Assembly (NCBI GenBank): GCA_000181795.3 | Contig: CM012954.1 | Span: 2,302,957-2,366,956, forward strand | Source of the DNA: Trichinella spiralis | Taxonomy: Eukaryota; Nematoda; Enoplea; Trichinellida; Trichinellidae | Direction: 5' to 3' | Length of the DNA stretch: 64,000 bases | Part shown: positions 1 to 11,700 of the stretch, in pieces | How the letters are laid out: every line of letters begins with the position of its first letter | Position numbering within the stretch: position 1 is the first letter of the stretch | Translations under genes and position numbers: made by a program | The notes under the pieces: generated by a model | Told to the model about the DNA's origin: nothing | The model's input: only the letters and a program-made list of their open reading frames with translations | The model's database searches: none

Positions 1-2678
1 TCTCCAACCTATACTCTCCTCCCCATCTTATCCTATCCTATCCTCCCGGAACTCCGCTTATGCTTATACTCTCTTCTTTTCCCTCCATTTGGAATCATTC
101 GAATGATTCATAAAATGGAGTCACTTAAAAAATTACTTACCTGAGTTTAAAAATATTTAGTGCTTCTCAATAAATCATTTCCATCAAGCATATCAGGAAG
201 TAAAAAATTTCAGTTGTAAAAAAACTTACCTGATGATCTCTCTTGAATTCAACGTGTTACAAACAGCTTCTTGATTCAGTCCTAAACTGTTTCGGTTACT
301 TTTCACCAATTCTAAAACAATTCATCTAAAAATTAATTCAAAAAAGAAAAAAAATACTTACCTGAAATTGAAATCTCGATATTCTTATAAGAATAAATGA
401 GAAATTAAAGCAAAAACTCGTCTAACAGCATTTTTCACATTTGACAAATAGCGAGTGGGATAGCGAATTCTTTGAGAATTCAAGGATCTGAGTAACATTA
501 TAAAAATAATGTTTGTTATGAAACAACTAGATAAAACGAATAACAGTGCATTTGATTCTTTTCTTTTTTACTTACCTCCGTTCGATTTCAGCGGTGTAGG
601 TGATGCTAATTTCTCTTAAATCATAAAATTTACGTATCAATTGCACGTATTAGTATCCATTAGTTTCAATTTGCAAAGTCATGCAAATAGCATGCATTGA
701 ATATCAGCCATATAATTTTAAAAAAAAACTTATCTTTTCACTATTGATGATGGTGGAGTTAACCACGCGCTGCCGTGACCATCGACTGAGTGAATTCCAG
801 TGCATGAATGAAGGACATTCTAGAAAAAAAGTTATACGACTAGCAAACTACTTCGCCTCTAGTAAAACAACCTAATTTTCATTTAGTAATATAGCCCCCC
901 TGCTGGAGGCCTAAGTACAGTAAAATCGTTTTATTAAATCACAGAATTTATTACGTTTTTATTTGCAAGTTTGCATACAATTCAAAATTATATTACTACA
1001 CGGACTTAATAGATTAGCAATTTAACAAACTGAAATATTTGGACAAATAAAAAAATGATTTGATGATCGACAATCGGTAAAATAGAAATTATCATTTATA
1101 TTCAAAACATCTCAAATTTAACATATTGAAAATAATAGTTTCTTTAAATAATTGGAAAGAAAAGTAATTCATTGCTTACTGTAATTTTTAATTGATGAAA
1201 ACAAGTCGAAAACACCTGAAAATATCTGAAAATAGATTGCATAAAAAAGAATTCATGTAAAAAATTTCTGAGCAACAAAATTTACTTTCATAAAGATTAT
1301 ATACACCATCATGAATGAAGTAGATCACTTAGTGCAGAGAGGGAAAAGCGCTGGTCACCTACTGCTGCTTCAGTAACTCAACAGATTACTAATTAAATTT
1401 CAACGGTCGATTCAGTAAGATTTCAGAGATGCATTATGCAAATATAACTTGCTACCGGCTAAATAGCCCAATTTCTTATTGAAATGGTGGTTTTGCAAAT
1501 TTGCATAGATTATTACTGGTATAAATTTATTCATACATGAAATTTAAACAATACAACATTGCAAATTATTCCAACCATATCAAATTACCTTGCATTAATT
1601 GTCAATACGTTGCGAATCCATATGAAATTCAACAAGATATAATATATAAATAAATAAATATATATATATATATATATATATACATGTGCCATAGTATTGG
1701 TTTTTAATTATTATACCTGGAAATTAATATGTAAAAAATACTGCTACTAATACGACAGAAATGAAGTTATCAAGAAGAAAAATTCTGAAATGAAAAAAAA
1801 TCTTTTTTAGTACTACACATTAAATGTATATAGAATTTAAAATTAGAAATAGTGGAAATTAACTTTTTACCTGTTTCTTATATTAAAAGATCAAAGTGAT
1901 TGTCAGTCGATGAACAATTTCAGCTCTTTCTAATAATTGTTGCATTTGAAATCAGTTCAGTTTCTATATATTTTCGTCAAAATTGTTCCAGAGAAATTTC
2001 AGTTTTCGAATTCAAGCCAATAGTAGCTTGTGATTCGGAAATGAATCAAAATAGCATTTGACTTCACTTCAAAGCGTGTCATAAACACGACTTCAGTCTA
2101 AAATATCAATAGAAATAAAGGTATGTACAGAACGCATGATGAGAAGCATATTTCAAGAATACAATTTTCACCTATCTGATAGCAATTTCGCCGTTGAAAA
2201 TTCACATTCGTTGTTCTTCTATACAAAATTCACTGAAACAATTGATAATGGCAAAATTATATCAAACTAAACTGAAAGTTCATCACTCTCAGTATTTCAT
2301 TCCCTTAAATGAATTACAACTACATTCAAAATAAATCAAATGCTCTATTCGATATTTAATGAAAAATTTATCAAACCTTCGCCAACTATAAAAATATTTA
2401 TTCAAAATTTAATTCAACCCCATACACGTGCAAAAAAATCTTCAACTTTTAATAACAAAGTTTTATTAAAATCAAATGTTAGACATTTTTTCCACACGAT
2501 GTCACTGATCTGAGAAAAAAACTATTACTTATTTTTTCTAAATCTGAAAACTAAAAAATAATTTGATTCTCAGCAACGAAAACGCGCAAATGATTAATTC
2601 CACTGCATAATAATAATTATCAATAAATTTTCAGTGCATCATTCGTAAAGTAGAATTCAGTATCTGTTTATTCAGTCC
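1..2678. other. Left-edge region without a complete gene
   Basis: No open frame here looks like a conserved protein. The first 60 bases are pyrimidine-rich with short tandem copies of a five-base unit (around 33-46). Four strong minus-strand 5' splice consensus sites (GTAAGT type) end at 141, 230, 362 and 576. They suggest exons of a minus-strand transcript leaving the window on the left, but I could not join them in a consistent reading phase. The rest, about 700-2678, is very AT-rich and holds a TA microsatellite near 1657-1681. Confidence 0.5.
1657..1681. repeat. TA dinucleotide microsatellite
   Basis: About 12 uninterrupted TA units lie in intergenic AT-rich DNA. Confidence 0.9.
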
Positions 2679-3310
2679 TCACTGTTGCTGAGGAATCTCA
2701 TTCTTCTTGAGCAACAACATTCTGTCTAGGACTTCCAGAATTTTCGGATCCACCACAAGAGCATACAATTGCAATAGAATGTTCAAGAAAATAATGAACC
2801 CAAATAAATGCATAAAGGTGTTTACAATCTTGTCACTTGTGCCATTCCACTCGTGAACTGGAATACCTGCTTCAATCTAAAAAAGTCGCGACTTAATGTT
2901 CTTCACTTCGGGATAAATTAAATTTTAAAAGTACTTTACAGAACTGAAATAAATTTTGTTAAGCAACAAGGAAAATTCGAATGCGCCCCTTCACTTGCAT
3001 TAACAATGAAATAAATAAGAAATCAAAAGTCCATCCACCACTGGTTCAAACCATAGTCAAGAAAAAAGAAAACCAAATATACTGCACTTACGGCTTTGTT
3101 CCATCGTTCCACATCTTTTCGAAGCTGTTCATTGTACAAACCAAGATCACCCATAACCATTCTGCCAACGCGCGTTCCTTTCGGCAAGTCGCAATCCTTG
3201 AATTGTTTCAACATTTCCACTTCTGAAGGCGTTAAAGCTACCGAGCTGCTAAAATGCCTCGAAAAATTGCGTAAAGTACTCGCTCTGCAAAAGAATCTCT
3301 GTAGCAACAT
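2679..3310 (-). CDS. Small mitochondrial-type single-pass membrane protein, family not recognised
   Basis: Two exons (3092-3310 and 2679-2876) join in frame to give 138 residues. The first 30 residues (MLLQRFFCRAST onward) are Arg/Ser/Phe-rich without acids, as in a mitochondrial presequence. Residues about 96-115 form one hydrophobic segment (FGFIIFLNILLQLYALV), followed by a short charged tail. I chose the Met at 3310 because a 3' splice consensus (TCTAACAG) ends 12 bases upstream, which fits a trans-spliced start; a Met at 3349 in the same frame would add 13 residues but would include that site. I do not recognise the family. It lies 594 bp downstream of ADSS on the same strand and could be the second gene of an operon. 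Inner-membrane location and a respiratory or assembly role are inferences. Confidence 0.7.
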
Positions 3311-3904
3311 GACTGGCCAAACTGTTAGATATGAAAACTGCACGACCATTCACTGCATTTGCCTGTCTTACTGTAATACACATTGAAATTCAGGTATAAT
3401 TCAGCTTACTGTAATAAAATATTTGTTGTTTTTACTTGTTTTAAAACACTGAATACCTATGAATACTTCATGAAAAATCTGATTTTTTTAATAACATTCC
3501 AATGATTAACAATGGAATTACATTTGCCCCGCTGTGAATTAGATTTATCGCTCCCCTTTCAGACAATTACTATGTATCATGTCACTTAATTTTGCTCAGA
3601 CATTCATGATTTGAATACTAACTGAATAAGTTAAGTGCAGCTATACTGCGCACAATCAACAGTCCTCTTTTCATTGGCAGAAAATTTTTTCAATTTATTA
3701 CAATTTTTTTCGATTTCTTCATATTTAAAAATGTAAATTATAATAAATAATATTCAAACATATGCTTCCCAATAAATTTTCCTCTCAAAATCATCTACAT
3801 ATTGAAATTCAAATTCTGAAATGAATTGCCACATTCGCATTACTGGAAAAGCAAAATGTCAGTTCGAAGTGCTGGAAATGAATTCTATTGATAAAGTTAA
3901 TGTT

Positions 3905-5897
3905 TCAAATGTCGAATTTTGAGCTGCTAATAATCGCTTTTCTATCTTTTCCAGTACCAATCCATGCAACTGAAATATAAGTTATTATCAATGAAATAAT
4001 ATCCGAACGAAGAGAAAACAGCCATACTTGGCACTCCTGCAAGCTTTTCCACCGCTTGAACATAACATTTAGCGTTTATCGGTAATTCATCAAAAGCAGT
4101 TATTTTCGTCGTATTCTGTTGCCACCCTGGAAACGTTTCATACACCACTTCAATGTCTTTGAAGTGCGACACGCATACTAAAAAATAATATGAAACAAAT
4201 TTAGTATTACTTTCTTAATTATTTACCTGGCGGAACGTCAACAACAGCATTGTTTCTTTTGTATTCCACAGCTACTTTTATTGTATCAAAATTGTCAAGC
4301 ACGTCCAACTTTGTGAAAGCAAGGCTGAAATCAAAATTTATAGCAAATCAAACAAGCACAAACAAAATGTTGATAAATGATACTGTGTAAATCCGTTAAT
4401 CATAATACTGTATTTCAGCAAAACCATATCTAACCAACCGCAACGGCGGGGTCGGCCTGTAGTAACGCCATATTCGTGGCCAATTTCGCGTAAACGATCG
4501 CCAATTTCCTAAATTTATGAAAAACCATAGAAACCAACAAATACGATTTCCATAATGAAGACAAGCTTGCATTATTCAGCTCTGTTGGAAACGGACCGTC
4601 ACCAACGCGAGTTTCGTAAGCTTTCACTACTCCTATTATCATACCGACACGCCAAGGGGGTATGCCCAATCCAGTCAGAGCACCACCCACACTACAATTG
4701 CTGCTAGTCACGTATGGATAAGTTCCTGCAGTCGAGAAATACATCATCCTAATCAAATCACCTCAGCCGAAATTAATTAATTACCGAAATCAATGTCCAA
4801 CAAAGCACCATTGGCACCTTCAACAAGGACACTTTTTGCTGGTGAAGCAGTCAGAGCTTTGTGCATGTAAAAAACAGTATCATGCACCAAATTTAATGAT
4901 TTCAGCTTTTCAGCATAGTTCTTAAAAGAAAAAAAATAAATTTGTCATTTGTTCGAATTGAAATTTTAAAACTCAGAAGCATTACTTGATATCGTTTCAA
5001 CTCTTCGTCCACATCAACATTCAGGTCGGGAAACTGTGCTTTCAGAAATAAGACCAACTGTTGAAATTTCGCTTTAAATTCGTTGAAATTGCCAACCAAA
5101 TCGCCCAATCGAATTCCATTTCTCCAACACTTAAACAGTATGCAATTTTGCGCCTTTAAAATAAACAGTTACTTCAAACGCGCGTACTTTGCATGCGTAC
5201 GTGGGACCAATTCCTTTCCCGGTGGTGCCAATTCTATACATGCGAAATTAAAAATAAATAAATAAACCAAGAAAAACAAACAGAGAAAAGGCACTAATCA
5301 AAGTCACTTCGAATTTGCTCTTTTCTTTTCGCCCATCGTATCAGCAGTTTGATGCATGTCGAAAACTAAAAGGAAGAGAAAAAATAAATTTGAAAAAAAT
5401 TAAATGTACACTCAAAAATCCAAAGCAATGGTCACCTAGATGCGCTCTGTCGGAAATGACAATTCGTTTGCTCCAATCCGGCAATTTTGTAATTTCATTT
5501 TTTTCCAATTCGTTGAAAAAACTGGGCAAATGAACCACAGTACCGCTACCTGATTTGCGTAAAATTTGAAAAATTTTCTTTTTCTCTTAATTTAAAATAA
5601 ATCGTTGCTTTACCAATCAGTGCAATACACTTAGGATGCACGATACCAGACGGAATAATGTGAAAGTCATAAACTTTATCATCAACCGCAACGGTATGAC
5701 CAGCGTTGTGTCCGCCCTTAAATAGTTCTCAATACGAACGCACTGGTCAAATTCTCGTTAACCATTTTTACCTGGCATCTGGCAACAATGTCAACTTTTG
5801 GAGCCAACAAGTCGACAATCTTTCCTTTTCCTTCATCACCCCACTGGGCGCCCAAAATGACACTGACCAAACGCTGCTTATTAACTTCCACAGCCAT
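3905..5897 (-). CDS. ADSS: Adenylosuccinate synthetase
   Basis: This enzyme makes adenylosuccinate from IMP and aspartate with GTP, the first committed step to AMP, in the cytosol. Twelve exons join in phase to 439 residues (5772-5897, 5614-5716, 5436-5549, 5308-5365, 5188-5233, 4986-5129, 4785-4920, 4571-4725, 4384-4508, 4227-4324, 4028-4177, 3905-3969). The phosphate loop WGDEGKGK is at residues 19-26. Other family blocks seen are [76 protein letters not shown] and the C-terminal WIGTGKDR. Human isozymes are about 456 residues, so it is full length. The first in-frame ATG is at 5897, nine residues before the conserved core. Intron 4509-4570 appears to be GC-AG. It is followed by the small membrane-protein gene on the same strand. 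Confidence 0.95.
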
Positions 5898-7711
5898 GTG
5901 CAACGGTTAAAGAAAAGAAGCTACCTGAAGTTCTGAACTAATCATAAAGCTCACATGCAGAGCATAGCCTCAGCGTAAAGTTATGCGTTTCATGAAGCAA
6001 ACATCATAGGACAACTGCTAAAATTTCAACAAATGGTCAGAAGAGAGTTGTTATTAATGCTGGACAGATCAAACAGACGTTTAATAATGCGTATAACTTT
6101 TACGAGGAAATAATATGCGAATCAGCATGCTTTCTGAAATTGAAGTTCAACTGATCTCTTTGTTTTCACATTAAACTACGCATTCACAAATTCTCCATTA
6201 ATTAACATTACTTTTACAAATTACTTTCAATCGGGATAAATATCAACTGCGTATAACAGAATTGTAAAAATAAAAAAGCCAAAAAAATATTTTGACTTCT
6301 TTCTACACATCCACAAGCCTTGCAGAAACAATAAGTACACACATCATACTTCATTGAAGAAAAACAGATTAAATGTGTAAAAATCATTTCCAAAAATGAA
6401 GAATCACTTGACATTCAGCGGTAAAAACACCTTCGCTATTTCGTTCGCTATTAGAAATGCAAAGTAGCAAAACTGTTATTCAATTTTAGAAATTTTCAAG
6501 TTATAATTTCTACATTCAATCATCATTCGCAGAGTCAATCAAATGAACACAGATGAAATTACCAGATAATTTCATCAAGGCGAAAAGCTTATATAAACTG
6601 GAAAACAATTTCAATCGTCAACTTTATTTACACAAAATAATTTACTTTGTACTAAAAAAACTGTTCTGGAAACGTTAAAGTATAATATAAAATGACAAAA
6701 CAAAATAATGATAACGATAAGAATAAAACAAATAAGAATCGTTATTAAGTGGACTAAGAAGCTGAATTAACGATACACAATTTTATTCAAAGTGGGTCAG
6801 TTACTAATGATACTTCAAATGAGAATTTGAACACAAACAACATTACCTGCTAGAAAATGCTCCAGTATTATTTGCCAATTTTAAAAAGTAAAAATTAACC
6901 AATGCGGATCAAAAATTATCACCATAATGAATGTTAATGCTTAATTTCCAACATCACTGTACAGTAAGTGCACTATTTTGAGACATAAATTGCGCGTCTT
7001 AAATGCAGTATCATGCGACTAATAAGAATACAAAACAAATATTAAATTCATTGGAAAGAATATAAAAATTCTTATTTCCAAAATAATAAATTATTTTTCA
7101 TAACCTTATTACTGTAATAAAATTAAGTTACAGTAAAGTCTTACTGTAATTAAAAATGTTGATTAAAAAAATTTCCATTAATATGATGCACACTATCAAA
7201 TCTTTCGCAAAATGCATTAAATATAAACTATAAATAAGTACTGAGAAGCTAGATTAGTTATTTATAATAAAATCCAAAAAAGCTAGTTTTTGTATTAAGT
7301 GTGTGAGTGGGTTAGCTTATTTTTCTGGGTTTTTAATATAAAAAACCGAATAAATAAAATTTATTTATTGTACAGACATGTATAAACCACATGTTAGTAC
7401 CTCAACAGATCAGGTTTTTTAGCTAAAAACACGCGTTTGTAGTATTCTGTACTCCTTGTCCATGATGCAAAGTATGATAACTTTATATAAATATTTAACT
7501 GTAGATATACTGAAATTTTTTTCACCTTTTTTATTCTACTTAAAGGTAGATAGTACTCGCAGCTTGTACTGAAATGTCAAGCAGCTGCTTCTGCTAGCTG
7601 GCGCTTGAGCAAAATCGTTTCAGAACAATTTGCAGAATGCCAAGTTTGAACCGATATTTATCACTGGAATCCTGAACACAGTGTTTCCTGATTGTAGCGA
7701 GTAAAACGGAA
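5898..7711. other. Intergenic region upstream of ADSS
   Basis: This is AT-rich sequence without a supportable gene. It should include the ADSS promoter or 5' leader. Three copies of a TTACTGTAAT-like motif (one as its complement) occur within 7105-7155. Confidence 0.5.
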
Positions 7712-8340
7712 ATGGATCAACTGTTCGTTTGTCGTGCCAGGCGACTGGAGGTTAAGAAAGCTAAGAAAGCAAAACACTGCCCCAGTAGACGTCCTAGTAC
7801 ATGTACTGATGCATTTATTAGCAGTGATGCAGCCGTTCATCAAGAAAAAGGTGCCAATGAGTGACAATGAAAAGTAAAAACGATAGGATTGTTATAGCAG
7901 CTAATGAGCTGGAAGAGAGAGGGGGGAGGAAAGGGAGGGAATAAAAGGAGAGTTAAGAAAATGAATAGGATGGAAGAAACAGACAGAAAAGTACTGACGA
8001 AAAATCCAACATATGATAAGAAAGAAGAAGCAATTAGAAGAGAGAGAAGAACAGCAGAAGAAATTCGTAGCAGAAGATCGCTAGTGAAGGCGATGAGTTG
8101 AATACACAACCTGAGCCACCACACTTACCTATTCTCAGAGAGTCTATAACTGGACCATATACACCTGAATAAGTGAATGATGAAAATCTCATGGAAAAAT
8201 TGTCTAAGTCTGAACCAAAAGTACAGCTAACATATCAGAAGTGACGCAGCTCTCTAGATAATGGCAGCGCTTAACTGAATTCCAATTAATACTGAAGAAT
8301 ATCAACATAATTCATACTCTGAAGAGTAATCAGCTGTAGT
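7712..8340 (+). pseudogene. Decayed coding region, origin unknown
   Basis: A 50-codon frame starts with ATG at 7712 (MDQLFVCRARRLEVKKAKK) directly after a 3' splice-like TGATTGTAG. Further protein-like stretches follow, for example QKIASEGDELNTQPEPPHLP from 8071 and VNDENLMEKLSKSEPKVQLT from 8173. They have normal codon texture but are broken by several in-frame stops and frame changes. The 7900-8100 part is strongly purine-rich (Glu/Lys/Arg codons). I do not recognise the parent protein; the pieces share no motif with a family I can name. It may be a dead duplicate of a host gene, an unrecognised multi-exon gene, or a transposon remnant. Confidence 0.4.
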
Positions 8341-8743
8341 CGAGGTATCGTTCGAGTAAATTCATCGTGTATTTTTTCATTTATTTCTTAGCGTTGAGAC
8401 CAACGTTTGATCATTGATTAGAGCAACAACAAGTCCGTTCACTCAGCAATAATAAATAGCAAAAGACCGCCGAACGAATGGCAGCGGCACGTTCAACTTG
8501 CCTAACTATTTCTTACGTGTCATAAATCTCGTATAAGCAAAAACAGCATATAAAGAAGTAAAATAATATTTACTGAATATACTAATACACAAAAAACCGA
8601 AAATTGAAAAAAAACAGAAGGAATATTAAATAGGCATTCCTTTAAATGCTGGGTATGGTTATTATTGTGCTAAATAAATAAAAGCAGACACATTACATGA
8701 GTGTAACAATTACTAAAGCAAAAAGCAGAAAAACAAATCGAGT
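8341..8743. other. Intergenic region
   Basis: No gene is seen. It should contain the reticulon 3' UTR, since that gene ends at 8744 on the minus strand. Confidence 0.5.
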
Positions 8744-11700
8744 TTAGGACTTTTTGGAAAGACCTAAAAAGGGAAACTTTTCATCCACTGTTTGTACAAT
8801 ATGTTCCACGTGAGTTTTCGCCAAACTTCCGTATGCAGAGATCTCAGAATTATAGTTGTGCAGAATGTAAGGCAAAGAAAAGGCCAACGCAACGCCTAAA
8901 AAATCAACGTACGGTGAAATAAAAAACAGTTACGCTGCATATATTTATTTCACTTGCTTCGAAAATACTTGAAAATATACACAAACAAACAACTCACTGA
9001 TGCAAAGCATGCCGAATGCTGAAAACCAATGACCAATATATGTCAAAACGAACAACACAACAAACAGCATCAAAGAAGCGTTCTTTCGTTCAACAAGTAT
9101 GGCTGATCGTATCCAAACTAATGCCTTAGTTAATTCTTCCAAAACCACATCCAGTTGGGCATGAATTCTTTCGCGTGGAAGTTTCTGTCCATGAAATATG
9201 TTATTCCTAAAAACAAACACAAATTCATAACTTACTTATTACTTAAGATTCAAAATACATTACTTACGTCAAATCAACAGAGGTGACCGGTCGTCCAATC
9301 CTGCTGCTGACAGCTTTCAGACCTTCCATGCCGAGTAAAATTGCAAAGCCTGCCAAACCGCAGTAAGCCAACAAAGCAACCATCGAAGTCTGACTGACAA
9401 AAATAAAAGCCATCACTATCACAGCCACAGTGACGCCTGTAACTTTTGGATTTTTCCATCGCAATAAATCGTAAACTACAAGTTCAAATATATCGATAAC
9501 GCATAATTCTTTCCCAATGTAGCAGTTGCTCACCAGCAGGATCTACATAATTGCGTGATAGCCATGGTCTAGCATGCTGATCCAATACTGGCTGATAGAC
9601 TTTCACTTTGTTCTCATCATCTGATAACGCCATTATATCTAGGCGATGTAAAGTCGGCTGCGAGCACGTCGAGTCGTTTTCCTGATCATATTTCTCGAGG
9701 TGGGGCTTTTTCTGCTCTTCAACTCGAACTTCTCGGTTAACGTTAGAAATTTCAGATGCAGGAAAAAGAAATTCGTCAACTTCACTGCTATCGGAAATTT
9801 TCTTCTGAAATTTTTCCTCCGTCGTCCCAATAATCTAAGGTATAGAAATGTTAATTAACAACATACCAACACATTAGCAATAAATAAATAAAAAGACCAC
9901 TGATAGTGAATATTTTATACTGCTTTTTTTCGTTTGTTTACCTGAGAAGCATGTTCCAATTCATCAAATAAACTGGACTGCAATTTGTTTTCTTTATCCT
10001 TGACAAAACCGACATTTTCTTCCTGAACAAGAAAAGTTTGTCAATTCATTGTAAGTGCGGCTTTAAAGCTGCTGCTGCATAACAGCTTTTAGCTAAATTC
10101 CATTCAACTAACTTTTTCGAATATTTTTCAACAAAATAAATGTTTACCTCAAAATTACAGTCAGAACTTACCAGAAAATTCTTCACCAACGGTGACTGCA
10201 CATCTGAACTTTTCATCGTGTTCTTTTCTTTCGACAAATCCTGATAAATCAATTTCATATTTTATTACCTCAATAAAATTATATTTTAAACAAACAAAAA
10301 TCATCAATATCATTAAAATGTAAAAAAATGAAGAAAAACATATACAAAAATAAAAAAGAAACATTCACATCAATTTAGAAATTGCATTTCAAATTCAAAC
10401 AATATACCAATCCGAAAACATTAAAAAATAAATTTCCTACGCAACTATTCGATAATTTGAACTGAAATAGTTTACCTCATTATTCTTCAAATCACTTTTC
10501 TCTGGGAAAAGTTTCTCGAAATTGTCTGCATTGTTAAAATTCTACAAATTATATATCAATATTATAGAAAATTCAAAAATGCAAACATTTTATTTACATT
10601 AAATAATTGTATTTAATAAAAAAAATGTTCGAATTATTTTTATAAATAAGAATTAAATTTGAATAAGTAATACAGTACTAAATCAAAAATGCTAAAAATG
10701 CATTTATAAATTTGTATAAATGAAAGTGAAAATTACTTTTAAATCAAACAAATCCGCTTCTTGTTCGATGCTTAACAACGGTTTCTCTGTTTCTATCAAC
10801 TTTACTTCAGCATCTGCAAATAATTGGGTGCCTTCTTGCTGTGATTTCAGCCCTTCTACCAAATTCTTTGATTTCACATCTCCAGTTTCGAGTTTTTCAA
10901 ACTTGACACAACTTTTGTTGAAGATTTTTTAAATGTAAAATAAAAAGACTCCTCACTTCATCAGGAGATACTATCTCCTCTTTTTGGCTAACAAGCGTCG
11001 GTAGCAAATTGTCCGGCTTGAGTATCAAACTGTTTGCCCCGACCGATGGTACTGAATCGTAAGCAATCCTCCCAGAGCACAAGTTCACCAAATCATCGAA
11101 CTATAAATAAATTAATAATAATATACAAAACAACTTTTACATTAAAAGACAAAAATAACAAACATCATATCAAATAAGCATAAATGCACTTTTAAAGTTT
11201 AATATTAAAATGAAATAGATCAATTATCTGCTTAAAACTGCTCAACAATGAAATGAAAAAAGGCATCCTCCTTAGCTGAGCTCTTCGCTTCACTTATTCA
11301 TTTATTTACTAAAGAAAAACAGTTGGAAAACTGTTCGATTAAGAACAGATAAATTGGCATGCAGTGTGAATTTTTAAACAATCTTAACTGAAATTAGAAG
11401 GAAAAAAGCATTTTCATTATCAATAATGCTACTTTTATTAAAATAAGTAAAGTAAAAAAGTAAAAAACAAAACGTCGCATTACCTTTTCGTATTCTTGAT
11501 CAGTGTCGTTGGAAGAAGAAGATGTTCTACCTTTATTTTGTTCGCTGCTTCCACTATCGCCAAGCATGAAATCTTTCTAAAAATAAATTTAAAGTATGTT
11601 TATTAACCGGTCGGTAGTAGTACTGCGGCTGCACAAAATAGCAATCAAGTTCAAGAAGAACATTAAGCATAATAAACTACAGAAATGGTGCATTTTAGAT

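Noticed and set aside
137-620. Possible spliced-leader RNA gene array (repeated short sequence followed by GTAAGT)
   Set aside because: The sequences before the four donors are unlike each other, and no shared Sm-site or 3' hairpin was seen; exons of an unknown transcript are more likely.
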